From assembly GCF_001552615.1 (NCBI RefSeq), contig NZ_BCRN01000007.1, forward strand, positions 1 to 64,000: a stretch of 64,000 bases of DNA, read 5' to 3'. This DNA comes from Millisia brevis NBRC 105863 (lineage in GTDB: Bacteria > Actinomycetota > Actinomycetes > Mycobacteriales > Mycobacteriaceae). Below, in pieces: positions 38,774-49,070 of this stretch (position 1 is its first letter; each line of letters begins with the position of its first letter). The notes under the pieces are model-generated. The model ran no database searches. It had not been told where the DNA came from and worked only from the letters and a program-made list of their open reading frames with translations. The position numbers and the translations under genes are program-made.

Positions 38774-40377
38774 CGCTCGGCGCCCCGGGTCGCACGGGCG
38801 ACCGCCGGCGTTGCGAGGGCGGCTACCGCCGGCGTTGCGAGGGCGGCTACCGCCGGCGTTGCGAGGGCGGCTACCGCCGGCGTTGCGAGGGCGGCTACCG
38901 CCGGCGTTGCGAGGGCGGCTACCGCCGCGGCGAAGCTGTCACCCCGCTGCTTGTAGTCGGCGAACATGTCCAACGACGCCGCGGCCGGGGCCAGCAGCAC
39001 GGTGTCCCCCGCGCGCGCCGCGCCGCGGGCGGCGGCCACGGCCGAGCGCATCACGTCATTCACATCCACAACAGTAGACGCGCTCTGAACATCTGCACCA
39101 CTAGTCACATTCGTATCGTGCACCTCGGAGGCCCAGAGCACGGGGACATCGGGTGCGTGTCGGCGCAACGCGTCCGCGATATGTGGGGCATCGCGTCCGA
39201 GAAGGACCGCGGCGACCAGTCGGGAGCGCACCTCGATCACCAGATCGTCGACATGGGCACCCTTGAGCAGTCCCCCGGCCACCCAGACGATCGAGTCGTA
39301 GGAGCGCATCGACGCGAGGGCGGCGTGCGGGTTGGTCGCCTTCGAGTCGTCGACGTAGCGCACCCCGTCGATCTCGCCGACCGTCGCGCCGCGGTGCGGG
39401 CCGACGTGGAAGGAGGCGAGCCCGGCGGCGATCGCCTCCGGGGCGATACCGATCGCCCGGGCGGCGGCCGCGGCGGCGGCGGCGTCGAGTCGGCCGGCGG
39501 GTCCGGGCGGTTCGATGCCCTCGACCGGGGCCAGGACGGTGCGGGCGTCGGCGTCGGGGAAGGCGCGGTCGACCAGATACCCGTCGGCGATACCCACCCG
39601 ATCGGGGCCGGGCTCACCCGCGGTGAAGCCGATGGTGCGCGCGGCCGGCGAGCGGTCGAGCAATGCGGCCGAGCCCGGGTCGTCGACGCCGACGACGGCG
39701 ACCGCGCCGCCGAGGGCCCGCAGTTTCGCCGCGACGTAGCCGTCCATCCCGCCGTGCCAGTCGAGGTGGTCCTCGGCGATATTAAGGACCGCGCCGACCG
39801 CCGGGCGCACCGACGGCGCCCAGTACAGCTGGAACGACGACAACTCCACCGCGAGGACCCGCGCGGGCGGCTGTCGGTCGGCCTCGCCTCGCCGCAGCGC
39901 CTCGATGACGGTCAGCCCGATATTGCCGCAGGCGACGGTGTCGATCCCGGCCGCGGCGACGATCGCCTCGACCATCGAGGTCGTGGTGGTCTTGCCGTTG
40001 GTGCCGGTGATGACCACCCAGGTGCGGGTGGGGCCGTAGACGGCGGCGGCGTCGAGGCGCCAGGCCAGTTCGACGTCCCCCCAGACCGGTACCCCGGCGG
40101 CGGCCGCGGCGACCGGGATCGGGGCATCGGGGCGTACCCCCGGGCTGACGACGACCAGGTCGATGTCGTCCGGCCAGGCCGCCGCGAGTTCCGCGCCGAC
40201 CGCGGTGGCCACCCGTCCCTCGGCCGCGAGCCCGGCGAGTACCGCCGGGCGGTCGTCGGCGATCGTCACCGCCGCACCGAGGTCGACCAAGGCGTCCGCG
40301 GTCGCGCGTCCGGCCACCCCGGCGCCGACGACCAGGACCCGCTCCCCCGGCAGCACGTTCGATCCCGCAGTTCCCAT
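38770..40377 (-). CDS. murD: UDP-N-acetylmuramoyl-L-alanine-D-glutamate ligase with repeat tail
   Basis: MurD adds D-glutamate to UDP-MurNAc-L-Ala. The N-terminal Rossmann segment [21 protein letters not shown] is at about residues 14-34. The P-loop [10 protein letters not shown] is at 125-134, and [12 protein letters not shown] near 190 and [12 protein letters not shown] near 350 follow. The enzyme core ends about residue 485. It is followed by five exact copies of VAALATPA, from a 24-bp DNA repeat, and a short basic end. Such a tail is unusual for MurD. The ATG at 40377 has GGAGG upstream, and the stop overlaps ftsW. Confidence 0.95.
   Translation of the reverse strand: MGTAGSNVLPGERVLVVGAGVAGRATADALVDLGAAVTIADDRPAVLAGLAAEGRVATAVGAELAAAWPDDIDLVVVSPGVRPDAPIPVAAAAAGVPVWGDVELAWRLDAAAVYGPTRTWVVITGTNGKTTTTSMVEAIVAAAGIDTVACGNIGLTVIEALRRGEADRQPPARVLAVELSSFQLYWAPSVRPAVGAVLNIAEDHLDWHGGMDGYVAAKLRALGGAVAVVGVDDPGSAALLDRSPAARTIGFTAGEPGPDRVGIADGYLVDRAFPDADARTVLAPVEGIEPPGPAGRLDAAAAAAAARAIGIAPEAIAAGLASFHVGPHRGATVGEIDGVRYVDDSKATNPHAALASMRSYDSIVWVAGGLLKGAHVDDLVIEVRSRLVAAVLLGRDAPHIADALRRHAPDVPVLWASEVHDTNVTSGADVQSASTVVDVNDVMRSAVAAARGAARAGDTVLLAPAAASLDMFADYKQRGDSFAAAVAALATPAVAALATPAVAALATPAVAALATPAVAALATPAVARATRGAER
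38801..38920. repeat. Five perfect 24-bp tandem repeats inside murD
   Basis: The identical 24-bp unit (beginning ACCGCCGGCGTTGCGAGGGC) starts at 38801, 38825, 38849, 38873 and 38897. A degenerate sixth start follows. It encodes an Ala-rich octapeptide; gain or loss of units would keep the frame. Confidence 0.95.
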
Positions 40378-40449
40378 GTCCGCCTCCTGCTGTTCCGGAC
40401 CCGTGGTCCCTCGGCGGTCACGGGTCGACTGTCACCAACCCGATGCGGG

Positions 40450-41535
40450 TCAGTCCCCGATCACTGCCAGATATTCGCTGTAGAACAAGGCCATGCCGAC
40501 CGCCGACGAGATGGCGGCGAGCAACCAGAATCTGATGATGACCGTGGTTTCCGCCCAACCACCGAGTTCGAAGTGGTGGTGGAACGGAGCCATGCGGAAG
40601 ACCCGACGCCGACTCGACCGGAAGACGGCGATCTGGATGGCCACCGAGGCGGCCTCCGCGACGAAGAGCGCACCGATGACCACCATCAGCAGTTCGGTGC
40701 GGGTGGTGATCGACAGACCGGCGAGCAGACCGCCGAGCGCCAACGATCCGGTGTCACCCATGAAGATCTTGGCCGGCGCGGCGTTCCACCACAGGAAGCC
40801 GATGCAGGCGCCCGCCGCCGCGGCGCACAGGACCGCGAGGTCGAGCGGATCGCGCACCTCGTAGCAGCCCGGTGCCGGACCGCGCGGGGCGGTGCAGGAC
40901 TGCCGGTACTGCCAGAAGGTGATCACCGTGTAGGCGCCGACCACCAGGGTCATCGAGCCGGCGGCGAGCCCGTCGAGACCGTCGGTCAGGTTGACCGCGT
41001 TCGACCAGGCCGCCACCAGGAAGTAGACGAAGAGCACGAAGACGGCCATCGGCAGCGTGATCGTGGCGATATCGCGCACATAGGACAGCTGCAGGCTGCC
41101 GGGCGTGATGCCGTGCATATCCGGGAACTGCAGGACCAGCACACCGAAGAGCAGGGCGGCGACCAACTGGCCGACCAGCTTGGAGGTCTTGTTCAGGCCG
41201 AGGTTGCGGTGCTTGCGGATCTTGATGAAGTCGTCGAGGAAGCCGACGATGCCGAGCACGGTCGCCAGGCCCAGGACCAGCAACGCCGATGCCGACGGCG
41301 GGTCGGCGTCGTACATGATGCCGAGCAGATGGGAGCCGAGATAGCCGACCCACATGCCGGCGATGATCGCGACACCACCCATGGTCGGGGTTCCGCGTTT
41401 CGATTGGTGACTCTGGGGCCCCTCGACCCGAATCTCCTGACCGAACCCCTGCTTGGTGAACAGCTTGATCAGTAATGGAGTGACCAGGATCGCCACGACC
41501 AATGCGATGCCGCCGGCGAACAGAATCTGCCTCAC
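40450..41535 (-). CDS. mraY: MraY: phospho-N-acetylmuramoyl-pentapeptide transferase
   Basis: MraY moves the phospho-MurNAc-pentapeptide onto undecaprenyl phosphate to form lipid I. It is a ten-helix inner-membrane enzyme of 361 aa. Catalytic and Mg-binding motifs are [16 protein letters not shown] (about 100-115), [17 protein letters not shown] (about 180-196) and the [12 protein letters not shown] Asp near residue 262. [14 protein letters not shown] lies near 325. The GTG at 41535 is 6 nt after the murF stop. It follows murF and precedes murD in the usual order. Confidence 0.97.
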   Translation of the reverse strand: MRQILFAGGIALVVAILVTPLLIKLFTKQGFGQEIRVEGPQSHQSKRGTPTMGGVAIIAGMWVGYLGSHLLGIMYDADPPSASALLVLGLATVLGIVGFLDDFIKIRKHRNLGLNKTSKLVGQLVAALLFGVLVLQFPDMHGITPGSLQLSYVRDIATITLPMAVFVLFVYFLVAAWSNAVNLTDGLDGLAAGSMTLVVGAYTVITFWQYRQSCTAPRGPAPGCYEVRDPLDLAVLCAAAAGACIGFLWWNAAPAKIFMGDTGSLALGGLLAGLSITTRTELLMVVIGALFVAEAASVAIQIAVFRSSRRRVFRMAPFHHHFELGGWAETTVIIRFWLLAAISSAVGMALFYSEYLAVIGD

Positions 41536-41541
41536 GGTCCG

Positions 41542-43158
41542 TCAAGCCCCCTCATCGACACCACCGGATGTCGTCGATCCCCTACCGGCCGAGCCGGTCG
41601 ATTCCAGAAGCGCCTCGCCGACGCGCCACAGTCCGATCGACTGGGACGCCTTCACCAGGACCACATCGTCCGGTGCGACCGAGGAGGACAACAGTGCGAT
41701 CGCGGCCTCGGCGTCGGGGACGAGCACCGACTCCTCGCCCCACGACCCTTCCATCACGGCGCCCTGATGCATCGCCCGCAGGGGTCGGTCGGTGCCGACG
41801 ACCACCAGGCGGTCGATATCGAGGCGCACGACCAGGCGGCCGATGCGATCGTGCTCGCGGATCGATTCGTCGCCGAGTTCGCGCATCTCGCCGAGCACCG
41901 CCCAGGCCCGCGGGCCCGCCGGGCGATCGGCGAAGGGATCGTCGGCGAAAGGGTCGGTGGCGAAGGGGTTGGTGGGGCCGGCGTCCGGGGAGGTGGACGC
42001 CGCCGCATCCCGCCGGGTGCGCACCATCGTGGCCAGCGCCTTGAGTGCGGCGGCCACCGACTCGGGGTTGGCATTGTAGGAATCGTCGACCACGGTCAGC
42101 CCGTCGGCGCGGGTGGCGACGGCCATCCGGCGGATCGACGCGGCCTCGGCCGCGGACAGCGCCGCGGCGATCACCTCGAGATCGAGGCCGCAGGCCCGAC
42201 CGACCGCCGCCGCGGTCAGCGAGTTGGGCACCTGATGCTCGCCGTGGACGCGCAGCCGCACCGGCACCCGCCGGCCGTCGGCGACCAGGGTGAACGCGGC
42301 GCGGGCGGACTCGTCGACCGTGACGTCCTCGGCCCGTACGTCGGCGTCGGCGCCGCGACCGACGCGCACGACCGCCGCGGCGGTTCGGTCGGCCATCGCC
42401 GCCACCAGCGGGTCGTCGGCGTTGAGGATCGCGACCCCGCCGTCGGCTGCCGCCGGGAGCGCCTCGACCAGCTCGCCCTTGGTGCGGGCGATCGCTTCGC
42501 GGGAGCCGAACTCGCCGAGGTGCGCGGAGCCGACGTTGAGCACCGCGCCGATGCGCGGGGCGACGATGCGGGTGAGGTCGCGGATATTGCCCTCGTGCCG
42601 GGCGGACAGTTCGAGGACCAGGAAGCGGGTCTTCTCGTCGGCGCGCAGGGCGGTCCAGGGATGGCCGAGTTCGTTGTTCATCGACCCGGGCGGGGCGACG
42701 GTCGGGCCCTCGGCACGCAGGACCGCGGCGATCAGGTCCTTGGTGGAGGTCTTGCCGGCCGATCCGGTGACGCCGACGACGGTCAACCCGTCCTCGATCA
42801 ACCGGTCGGTGACGTACCGGGCGAGCCGGCCGAGCGCGGCGAGCACCGCTGCGCCGGAGCCGTCGGTATCGGATTCGAGGGCCATCGCCCGCGAGTCGGT
42901 CGGCACCGGGTCGACGACGATCGCCGGGACGCCGACCGGGCGGGCGGCCAGCACCCCGATCGCGCCGGCGGCGACAGCGCCCGCGGCGTGATCGTGACCG
43001 TCGACGCGGGCCCCGGGCAGGGCGAGGAAGAGATCGCCGGGTGTGATGACGCGCGAGTCGAACTCGACGGCGCCGGTGACCGTGGCCGAACCGTCGCCGG
43101 CGTCGGCGAGTCGACCGCCGATCACCGCGGCGATCTGCGCCAACGTCATCGGGATCAT
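41542..43158 (-). CDS. murF: UDP-MurNAc-tripeptide-D-alanyl-D-alanine ligase
   Basis: MurF adds the D-Ala-D-Ala dipeptide to the stem peptide. The ATP-binding loop GVTGSAGKTSTKD is at about residues 129-141. SMNNELGHPWTAL and the LELSARHEGNIRDLTRI segment follow. VDDSYNANPESVAAALKAL is near residue 365. Residues about 395-413 contain an unusual short repeat (DPFAD), encoded by 15-bp DNA repeats, inside the C-terminal domain. The length is 538 aa, slightly longer than usual. The ATG at 43158 overlaps the murE stop by 4 nt. Confidence 0.96.
   Translation of the reverse strand: MIPMTLAQIAAVIGGRLADAGDGSATVTGAVEFDSRVITPGDLFLALPGARVDGHDHAAGAVAAGAIGVLAARPVGVPAIVVDPVPTDSRAMALESDTDGSGAAVLAALGRLARYVTDRLIEDGLTVVGVTGSAGKTSTKDLIAAVLRAEGPTVAPPGSMNNELGHPWTALRADEKTRFLVLELSARHEGNIRDLTRIVAPRIGAVLNVGSAHLGEFGSREAIARTKGELVEALPAAADGGVAILNADDPLVAAMADRTAAAVVRVGRGADADVRAEDVTVDESARAAFTLVADGRRVPVRLRVHGEHQVPNSLTAAAVGRACGLDLEVIAAALSAAEAASIRRMAVATRADGLTVVDDSYNANPESVAAALKALATMVRTRRDAAASTSPDAGPTNPFATDPFADDPFADRPAGPRAWAVLGEMRELGDESIREHDRIGRLVVRLDIDRLVVVGTDRPLRAMHQGAVMEGSWGEESVLVPDAEAAIALLSSSVAPDDVVLVKASQSIGLWRVGEALLESTGSAGRGSTTSGGVDEGA
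41922..41972. repeat. 15-bp repeat insertion in murF
   Basis: CGAA-containing units at 41931, 41946 and 41961 repeat every 15 bp and encode DPFAT/DPFAD/DPFAD. The surrounding MurF domain is otherwise normal. Confidence 0.7.
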
Positions 43159-44822
43159 GCGTGCTCCCGCCGCAGTTCGAGGGCTTCGGCGACCACGGTG
43201 CGGTCGTCGAACGGGTAGACCGTATCGCCCACCTTCTGCCCGGTCTCGTGCCCCTTGCCGGCAATCAGGACGATGTCGCCGCTGCGCGCCCAGTCGATCG
43301 CCGCCTGGATCGCCTCGCGTCGCGAGCCGATCTCGCGGATCTCCGCGTCGCCGCCGACCGAATGGGCGCCGGCGAGGACCGCGGTGCGGATGGCGGCCGG
43401 CTCCTCGCTGCGCGGATTGTCGTCGGTGACCACGACCAGATCGGCGACCGCGGCCGATGCCGCGCCCATCAGCGGGCGCTTCTCCCGGTCCCGATCGCCA
43501 CCGGCGCCGACGACGATCGCCAGCCGGCCGGAACCCTGCTGCCGCAGCGCTCCGAGTACCGATTCGATAGCGGCCGGCTTGTGCGCATAGTCGACCACCG
43601 CCAGGAAGTCCTGACCGGCGTCGATGCGCTCGAGCCGACCGGGCACCCGCACCCGGGCGATCGCGTCGAGGGCCACCGCCCGGTCGACGCCGACCGCGTC
43701 GACCAGCGCGAGGGCGGTCAGCGCGTTCGCGACGTTGAAGCGGCCGGGAATCCCGACGCTGCCGGTCGCGGTGTAGCCGTCCGGCCCGTGCACCCCGAAG
43801 CTCTGCACCCCGGCGTCGTCGACGCGGGCGTCGCGCACCCACCAGTCGGCGTCGTCACCGGTCGTCGACACCGTGACCGCGCCGCCGGCGAGATCGGCCA
43901 TCCGCCGACCCCATCGATCGTCGACGCAGACCACCGCGGAGCGGGCGTGGACCGCCGAGACCGGGTCGAATAGCCGGGCCTTGGCGGCGAAGTAGTCCTC
44001 GAAGCTGTGGTGGAAGTCGAGGTGATCCTGCGACAGGTTGGTGAACCCGGCGGCGGCGAAGATCGTGCCGTCCGCGCGGAAGAGCGCCAGCGCGTGGCTG
44101 GAGACCTCCATCACGACGCTCTCGACACCCTGTTCGACCATCCGGGCGAACAACGCGTGCAGGTGCGGGGCCTCCGGGGTGGTGAACGCGCTCGGGAAGA
44201 CCTGCCCGTCGATGCGGGTCTCGACGGTGCCGATCAACGCGGTGCGGTGGCCGGCCGCGCGCAGCGCCGCCTCGACCAGGTAGCTGGTGGTCGTCTTGCC
44301 GGAGGTCCCGGTGACGCCGATCACCGACAGTCGCTCGGTGGGACGCCCGTAGATATCGGACGACATCGGCCCGAGCACCGCGCGTGGATCGGGATGGACC
44401 AGGACCGGGATCCCGGCCGGCAGATCCGCCGCCGCCAACAGCGCGAGACCGGCGGCGTCGGTCAGGATCGCGGCCGCACCGTTGTCGATCGCCGCGCGGC
44501 CGAAGGACGCACCGTGCACCGTGCTGCCGGGAAGGGCCGCCCACAGGTCGCCGGGCAGCACATTCTGCGCGCGCAGGTCGACCCCGGTGATCCGCACGTC
44601 CGCAATCCCGGCGGGCACGTCGGAGCCACCGATGGTGCGCAGCGTCGCGGAAGCGCTGCGGGCCAGGTCAACCGGCGAGAGGCCGGGTGTTCCGGAGGGC
44701 CGCAGCGAGGCCGGGGAGGAAGACGGAACAGAGGTCACGGGCAACGTCGGATCACTTCTGGTCGTGGATCGGATCGGCTCGGCGAGCAAACCCCCGTGCA
44801 TCGGGATCCGGTTGTCCGTCAC
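43155..44822 (-). CDS. murE: UDP-MurNAc-L-Ala-D-Glu:meso-diaminopimelate ligase
   Basis: MurE adds the third stem-peptide residue. The DNPRSEEP motif in the C-terminal domain is the signature for meso-diaminopimelate rather than lysine, which fits a DAP-type wall. The P-loop GVTGTSGKTTTSY is near residue 168 and AAAGFTNLSQDHLDFH near 255. The N-terminal ~45 residues are a Ser/Pro-rich extension. I chose the GTG at 44822. An ATG about 20 bases further in would also give the core, and the true start is uncertain. The 76-nt gap to ftsI is the largest in this part of the operon. Confidence 0.95.
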   Translation of the reverse strand: MTDNRIPMHGGLLAEPIRSTTRSDPTLPVTSVPSSSPASLRPSGTPGLSPVDLARSASATLRTIGGSDVPAGIADVRITGVDLRAQNVLPGDLWAALPGSTVHGASFGRAAIDNGAAAILTDAAGLALLAAADLPAGIPVLVHPDPRAVLGPMSSDIYGRPTERLSVIGVTGTSGKTTTSYLVEAALRAAGHRTALIGTVETRIDGQVFPSAFTTPEAPHLHALFARMVEQGVESVVMEVSSHALALFRADGTIFAAAGFTNLSQDHLDFHHSFEDYFAAKARLFDPVSAVHARSAVVCVDDRWGRRMADLAGGAVTVSTTGDDADWWVRDARVDDAGVQSFGVHGPDGYTATGSVGIPGRFNVANALTALALVDAVGVDRAVALDAIARVRVPGRLERIDAGQDFLAVVDYAHKPAAIESVLGALRQQGSGRLAIVVGAGGDRDREKRPLMGAASAAVADLVVVTDDNPRSEEPAAIRTAVLAGAHSVGGDAEIREIGSRREAIQAAIDWARSGDIVLIAGKGHETGQKVGDTVYPFDDRTVVAEALELRREHA

Positions 44823-44898
44823 GACAACCGCTCACCGGACGCAGCGTCGTGCACACTACCGCCTCCCCCGCGAACCGCCCCTGCCACCTCGCGCATGC

Positions 44899-46806
44899 CT
44901 AGTCGGCTTGCAGCAACAGCGGAGGCGCCTCCGGGGACAGCGGCACCGCATCGCGCCGCAGCAACCACGACGCGATGTCGTGGAACAACGGTGCGGCGGA
45001 CTGACCGCCACCTCCGTCGGAACTGCGGGTCGGCGCGTTGAGCATGATGCCGATCACATATCGGGGATCGTCGGCCGGCGCGATGCCCGCAAAGGTAATC
45101 CAATAGCGGGACGACGAGTAGCAGCCACACGCCGGGTCGACCTGCTGGGCGGTGCCGGTCTTGCCGGCGATCTGATAGCCGGCGACGGCGGCCTGCGGGC
45201 CGGTGCCCTGCTGATTGCCGGTATCGGACTGGACGACCGCGCGGAACATATTGCGGACCGCGGCGGCGGTCTCCGGGGAGACCACGCGAATCCCCTCCGG
45301 GGCCGGCTCCGGGGTGCGGTTGCCGTTCGCGTCGATCGTCGCGTCGATGATGCGCGGCGGCACGCGCACCCCGTCGTTGGCGATCGTCTGATAGATATCG
45401 GTCATCTGCAGCAGCGTCATCGACAGACCCTGACCGATCGGCAGGTTCGCGAAGGTACCGCCGGACCACTGGTCGCGGCTGGGCACCATGCCGGCGCTCT
45501 CGCCGGGCAGGCCGACGTCGGTGCGCCGGCCGAGCCCGAAGAGATTGAGCATCTGGGCGTAGCGATCCTCGCCGACCCGCTGGGCGAGCATCAGGGTGCC
45601 GACGTTGGACGACTTGCCGAAGATGCCGGCGACCGTATACGGCAGCAGACCGTGCGCCCACGCGTCGTTGACCGTGATACCGGACATATAGATACTGCCC
45701 GGCACCTGCAGGACCTCGTCGGGTGTCGCCACGCCGTCCTCGATCGCCGCGGCGGCGGTGATGATCTTGTTGACCGAGCCGGGCTCGAAGGGGGTGGTGA
45801 CCGGCAGGTTGCCGAACTCGGCGGTGGTGGGGTTCGCGGCGACACCGACCGACGGGTCGAAGGTCGAGTCGTTGGACATCGCGAGGACCTGGCCGGTATG
45901 CGCGTCGAGAACCACCGCGGAGACATCCTGGGCGCCGGAGAGGTCCTTGGCCCGCTGGACCTGCTGCTGGACGTAGAACTGCACGTCGCTGTCGAGGGTC
46001 AGCTCGACCGAGGAGCCGTTGATCGCGTCCTGCTTGTCGCGCTCGCTGCCGGGGATGACCGAGCCGTCGGAGCCGCGGTCGTAGGTGACCTGACCGTCGG
46101 TACCGGCGAGCACGGAATCGAGGGAGCTCTCGAGGCCCATCAGACCGGGGCCGTCCGAGCGGGTGGTGCCGACGATATTGGCGGCCAGGGCGCCCGCCGG
46201 GTACTGGCGCACGTCCTGGTTCTCGCGGCCGACCTCGGGGAAGTCGGACACGATGCGGTCGGCGATCTGCGGGTCGACGCCCTTGGCCAGGTAGGCGAAG
46301 GTGCCGTCACCGGTGATCGTGTCGAGCAGGTCGTTGCGATCGACCGCCGAGCCGAGTTCCGAAGCGATGCCGTCGGCGATCTGCTTCAGGCGGGTATCGG
46401 GGTCGGGGGCGCTCGGGTCCTTCTCCTTCGCGGTCTCGAGCCGGTCGCGGACGAACTGCGGCTGGAAGGTCAGCGCATATGCCGGGGTGGTGAACGCCAG
46501 CGGTTCGCCGTTGCGGTCGTAGATGGTGCCGCGGGTCGCGGCCAGGACCGTGGTGGTGCTGCGCTGGCCGGCGGACTCCGCCGACAACGCCGGCGCGCGC
46601 AGCAACTGGATGTTCAGCAACTGGATGATCGCGATCGCCAGCAGCGCGAACATCACCGTGCCGCCGACGCGATGCCGGAAGCGGAAGCCGTCGCCCGCGG
46701 AGGCAGGGCGCAACGGATGGCGCCCGCTGCCGGTCCCCCGGCGCGCCGGAGTCGACGTGCGCGCACGGGTCACCGGTCGCTCGGTGCGGGAGCGCTGCGT
46801 GGTCAT
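44899..46806 (-). CDS. ftsI: FtsI/PbpB: septal class B penicillin-binding transpeptidase
   Basis: FtsI cross-links septal peptidoglycan together with FtsW. It is 635 aa with a basic cytoplasmic N-terminus and one membrane helix (about residues 50-70). A PBP dimerisation domain and the transpeptidase domain follow. The active-site motifs are SVNK near residue 340 (SxxK), SSN near 398 and KTGTAQQ near 550. The ATG at 46806 overlaps the upstream gene's stop by 4 nt. PDPATR-like hydrophilic loops in the N-domain have acidic stretches. The gene sits between the ftsL-like gene and murE as in other actinobacteria. Confidence 0.96.
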   Translation of the reverse strand: MTTQRSRTERPVTRARTSTPARRGTGSGRHPLRPASAGDGFRFRHRVGGTVMFALLAIAIIQLLNIQLLRAPALSAESAGQRSTTTVLAATRGTIYDRNGEPLAFTTPAYALTFQPQFVRDRLETAKEKDPSAPDPDTRLKQIADGIASELGSAVDRNDLLDTITGDGTFAYLAKGVDPQIADRIVSDFPEVGRENQDVRQYPAGALAANIVGTTRSDGPGLMGLESSLDSVLAGTDGQVTYDRGSDGSVIPGSERDKQDAINGSSVELTLDSDVQFYVQQQVQRAKDLSGAQDVSAVVLDAHTGQVLAMSNDSTFDPSVGVAANPTTAEFGNLPVTTPFEPGSVNKIITAAAAIEDGVATPDEVLQVPGSIYMSGITVNDAWAHGLLPYTVAGIFGKSSNVGTLMLAQRVGEDRYAQMLNLFGLGRRTDVGLPGESAGMVPSRDQWSGGTFANLPIGQGLSMTLLQMTDIYQTIANDGVRVPPRIIDATIDANGNRTPEPAPEGIRVVSPETAAAVRNMFRAVVQSDTGNQQGTGPQAAVAGYQIAGKTGTAQQVDPACGCYSSSRYWITFAGIAPADDPRYVIGIMLNAPTRSSDGGGGQSAAPLFHDIASWLLRRDAVPLSPEAPPLLLQAD

Positions 46807-47825
46807 TGGCCACCTCCGGTCGTGACGGCGGTCAGCGGAGACTCGGCGATCACCGGCGCTGCGGGAGCCGCGGCGAGCTGCGCGGCCGGGTCGACGCCGG
46901 CCGTTTCGGTGGTCGGTGCCGGCGCCGTGTCCGCCGGGGTCAACGGGGATTCCCCGCCGGTCGTCCCCGGCTCGGTTGTCGCCGGCGGTTCGGCCGCGGG
47001 ATCGCCGGTCGCCGGCGGTTCGGTCGTCGACGCTTCGGTCCCCGGCGCCGGGGTGGTCGAGGCGGCGGCCGGGTCGGTCGGGATCGTCTCGTTGGACTGC
47101 GAGACCAGGGCCTCGTCGGCGACCGCCCCGCTCGGCGTCCGCACGACGGCCGACCCGCCGGCGGGCGGGGTCAGCCGAAGCCGCACCTCGCCGTTGCCAT
47201 TGGCCGGAACCAGCGTCGGCTGCGGGGGCCCGGCGGCGGGCGTCGGATCGCCGACGACGGTGACCGAGTTGTCCTCCCCCACCACCAGCCGGGCGACGGT
47301 TCCGGCCGGGACCATGCCGAGCTCGGTGGCCGCGCGGGCCAGGACGGGCGCCGAACGCGCCGACTCGACCTCGCGGCGCAGGCTCTGCGCCTGGTGCTCG
47401 AGCGCCCGGTTCGAATCCTGGAGGGCACCGAGCCGATAGGCGTTCTCCGCCGACCGGGTGGTCAGCAGCAACGTGAGGGTCAACCCCATCACCAACATGC
47501 CGATGATGACGGCGACAAACGACAGCCGACCGACCGCGGACGCCCCGGCCGCGGTGCCGAGGACCGCGGCGCGGCGGCCCTTGCGCCGATAGGCCCGCTC
47601 GGCGGCGGCCGATCGGGAGCCGCCCGCAGCCGCCCGGCGCGGAGCGGGCCGCGGCGAGGCCTTCGTCGTTCCCGAGCTGCGGGTGGACCCGGACGTGCGC
47701 GAACGGGTGGTCGTCTCGCGCGTGGTCCGCTTCGAGGACGTCGAGGACACGGTCGATCGACCGGTCGCGGTGCGGCCGGAGGATCGCTTGTCGCCACCCC
47801 GCCGGGCGGACGCCGGGGCGCTCAC
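46803..47825 (-). CDS. FtsL-like divisome protein with long flanks
   Basis: This bitopic membrane protein of 340 aa is in the ftsL position between rsmH and ftsI. The first ~90 residues are Ser/Thr/Arg-rich and basic. One membrane helix (about 95-120, [21 protein letters not shown]) is followed by a coiled coil ([22 protein letters not shown]) of the FtsL type. The last ~150 residues are rich in Pro, Thr, Ala and Glu and look extracellular and disordered. Mycobacterial homologues in this place are also proline-rich. The GTG at 47825 overlaps the rsmH stop (GTGA). Confidence 0.8.
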   Translation of the reverse strand: MSAPASARRGGDKRSSGRTATGRSTVSSTSSKRTTRETTTRSRTSGSTRSSGTTKASPRPAPRRAAAGGSRSAAAERAYRRKGRRAAVLGTAAGASAVGRLSFVAVIIGMLVMGLTLTLLLTTRSAENAYRLGALQDSNRALEHQAQSLRREVESARSAPVLARAATELGMVPAGTVARLVVGEDNSVTVVGDPTPAAGPPQPTLVPANGNGEVRLRLTPPAGGSAVVRTPSGAVADEALVSQSNETIPTDPAAASTTPAPGTEASTTEPPATGDPAAEPPATTEPGTTGGESPLTPADTAPAPTTETAGVDPAAQLAAAPAAPVIAESPLTAVTTGGGQ

Positions 47826-48850
47826 GCGGCCCTCCGATTCACCCGTTCGATCGCCCGCAGGCGCACCGGCGCCGAGCGCGGGTTGATCCGCTGCTCCTCC
47901 TCCGTGGCCTTCTCGACCCCGCGGGTCAGAAAGGTCAGCTCGGCCTCGTGGCCGGGCAGGATCGTCGGGAAATCGTCCGGAACCGACGGCTTGGTCAACG
48001 GCGTGACAATCCGTTTGATCACCTTGTCCTCCAGGGACTGGTAGGACATGAACACCGCGCGGCCGCCGACGGCCAACGCGTCGATCACCCGCGGAACAGC
48101 GTGCTCGAGCGAGTCGAGTTCGCCGTTGACCGCGATGCGCAGCGCCTGGAAGGTGCGCTTGGCCGGATGGCCGCCGGTCCGCCGGGTGGCGGCCGGGATC
48201 ATCTTGTAGAGCACCTCGACCAACTGGCCGCTGCTGGTGAACGGGGTCCGCTCGCGCACGCGGACGATCTCGGAGGCGATCCGCCCGGCGAAGCGCTCCT
48301 CGCCGTAGGTCGACAGGATGCGCGCGATCTCGCCGTGCGAAGCGGTGTTGAGCAGATCGGCGGCCGTCGGCCCGGTCGTGGTGTCCATCCGCATGTCCAG
48401 CGGCGCGTCGACCGAGTAGGCGAAACCGCGCTCGACCGAGTCGAGCTGCATCGACGAGACACCGAGGTCGAGCAGGATCGCGTCGACCGAGTCGACCGCC
48501 GGTCGCCCGGCCGCCGCGAGGGCCTCGGGGATGTTGTCGTAGGTCTGGTGGACCGGCGTCAGGCGGTCGCCGAAAGCGGCGAGCCGCTCGGTCGCGATCG
48601 CCAGCGCACGGGTGTCGCGGTCGATACCGATCACGTGCAGCCAGGGGAAACGTCGCAGGAACTCGGCGCTGTGCCCGCCGAGTCCGAGGGTGGCGTCGAT
48701 CATCACCGCGCCGGCGCCCGCCGGATCGTGTCGGGTGATCGCCGGTCCGAGCAGGTCGACCGCCCGTTCGAGCAGTACCGGGACGTGCCGGGGGGTCGGA
48801 GCCCCCGGCTCGCCGGTCGCCGCGTCGTCGTGCACCGGCCCGTCGTCCAT
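47822..48850 (-). CDS. rsmH: 16S rRNA (cytosine-1402-N4)-methyltransferase
   Basis: RsmH (MraW) methylates N4 of C1402 in 16S rRNA using S-adenosylmethionine. The SAM-binding motif [10 protein letters not shown] is near residue 50. [15 protein letters not shown] and [13 protein letters not shown] follow, and the end has [15 protein letters not shown]. The length is 342 aa. The ATG at 48850 has GGAGG at the correct spacing; it is the start that matches the family's MDDGPVHD-like N-terminus. The mraW RNA leader lies between this gene and mraZ. Confidence 0.96.
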   Translation of the reverse strand: MDDGPVHDDAATGEPGAPTPRHVPVLLERAVDLLGPAITRHDPAGAGAVMIDATLGLGGHSAEFLRRFPWLHVIGIDRDTRALAIATERLAAFGDRLTPVHQTYDNIPEALAAAGRPAVDSVDAILLDLGVSSMQLDSVERGFAYSVDAPLDMRMDTTTGPTAADLLNTASHGEIARILSTYGEERFAGRIASEIVRVRERTPFTSSGQLVEVLYKMIPAATRRTGGHPAKRTFQALRIAVNGELDSLEHAVPRVIDALAVGGRAVFMSYQSLEDKVIKRIVTPLTKPSVPDDFPTILPGHEAELTFLTRGVEKATEEEQRINPRSAPVRLRAIERVNRRAA

Positions 48851-48896
48851 GATTGTGTCCTCCGAATTGCTCGACGGATCCGGTCGGGCGGCCGCG

Positions 48897-49057
48897 GCGG
48901 TGAGAGCGGTCAGGTCTTCGCCCGAGTGTCGGCCTGGCGCCGGGGAAGTGGCGTCAGGACGATGCGGTGCTACCTGGCGTTGGGGAAGAACGTCAGGGCT
49001 CACCCCCGCCGATGACGGCGGGTGGGTCTCGGGCGAAGGCCTCGCGGCTCTCACCGC
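48897..49057 (-). ncRNA. mraW RNA motif in the mraZ-rsmH intergenic leader
   Basis: Read leftward, GCGGTGAGAGC (49057-49047) pairs exactly with GCTCTCACCGC (48907-48897). CTTCGCCCGAG (49038-49028) pairs with CTCGGGCGAAG (48926-48916). Inside are three hairpins: a CCCGCCG stem (49005-49022), then two alike. Each of these two has a CCTG/CAGG base, an A-C mismatch, a second 4-bp stem (CGTT/AACG at 48997-48973; CGCC/GGCG at 48958-48933) and a CTTCCCC loop. The compensatory change between the two stems supports the structure. This matches the published actinobacterial mraW motif; its function is not established. Confidence 0.85.
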
Positions 49058-49070
49058 GTCGCGTGGCGGC

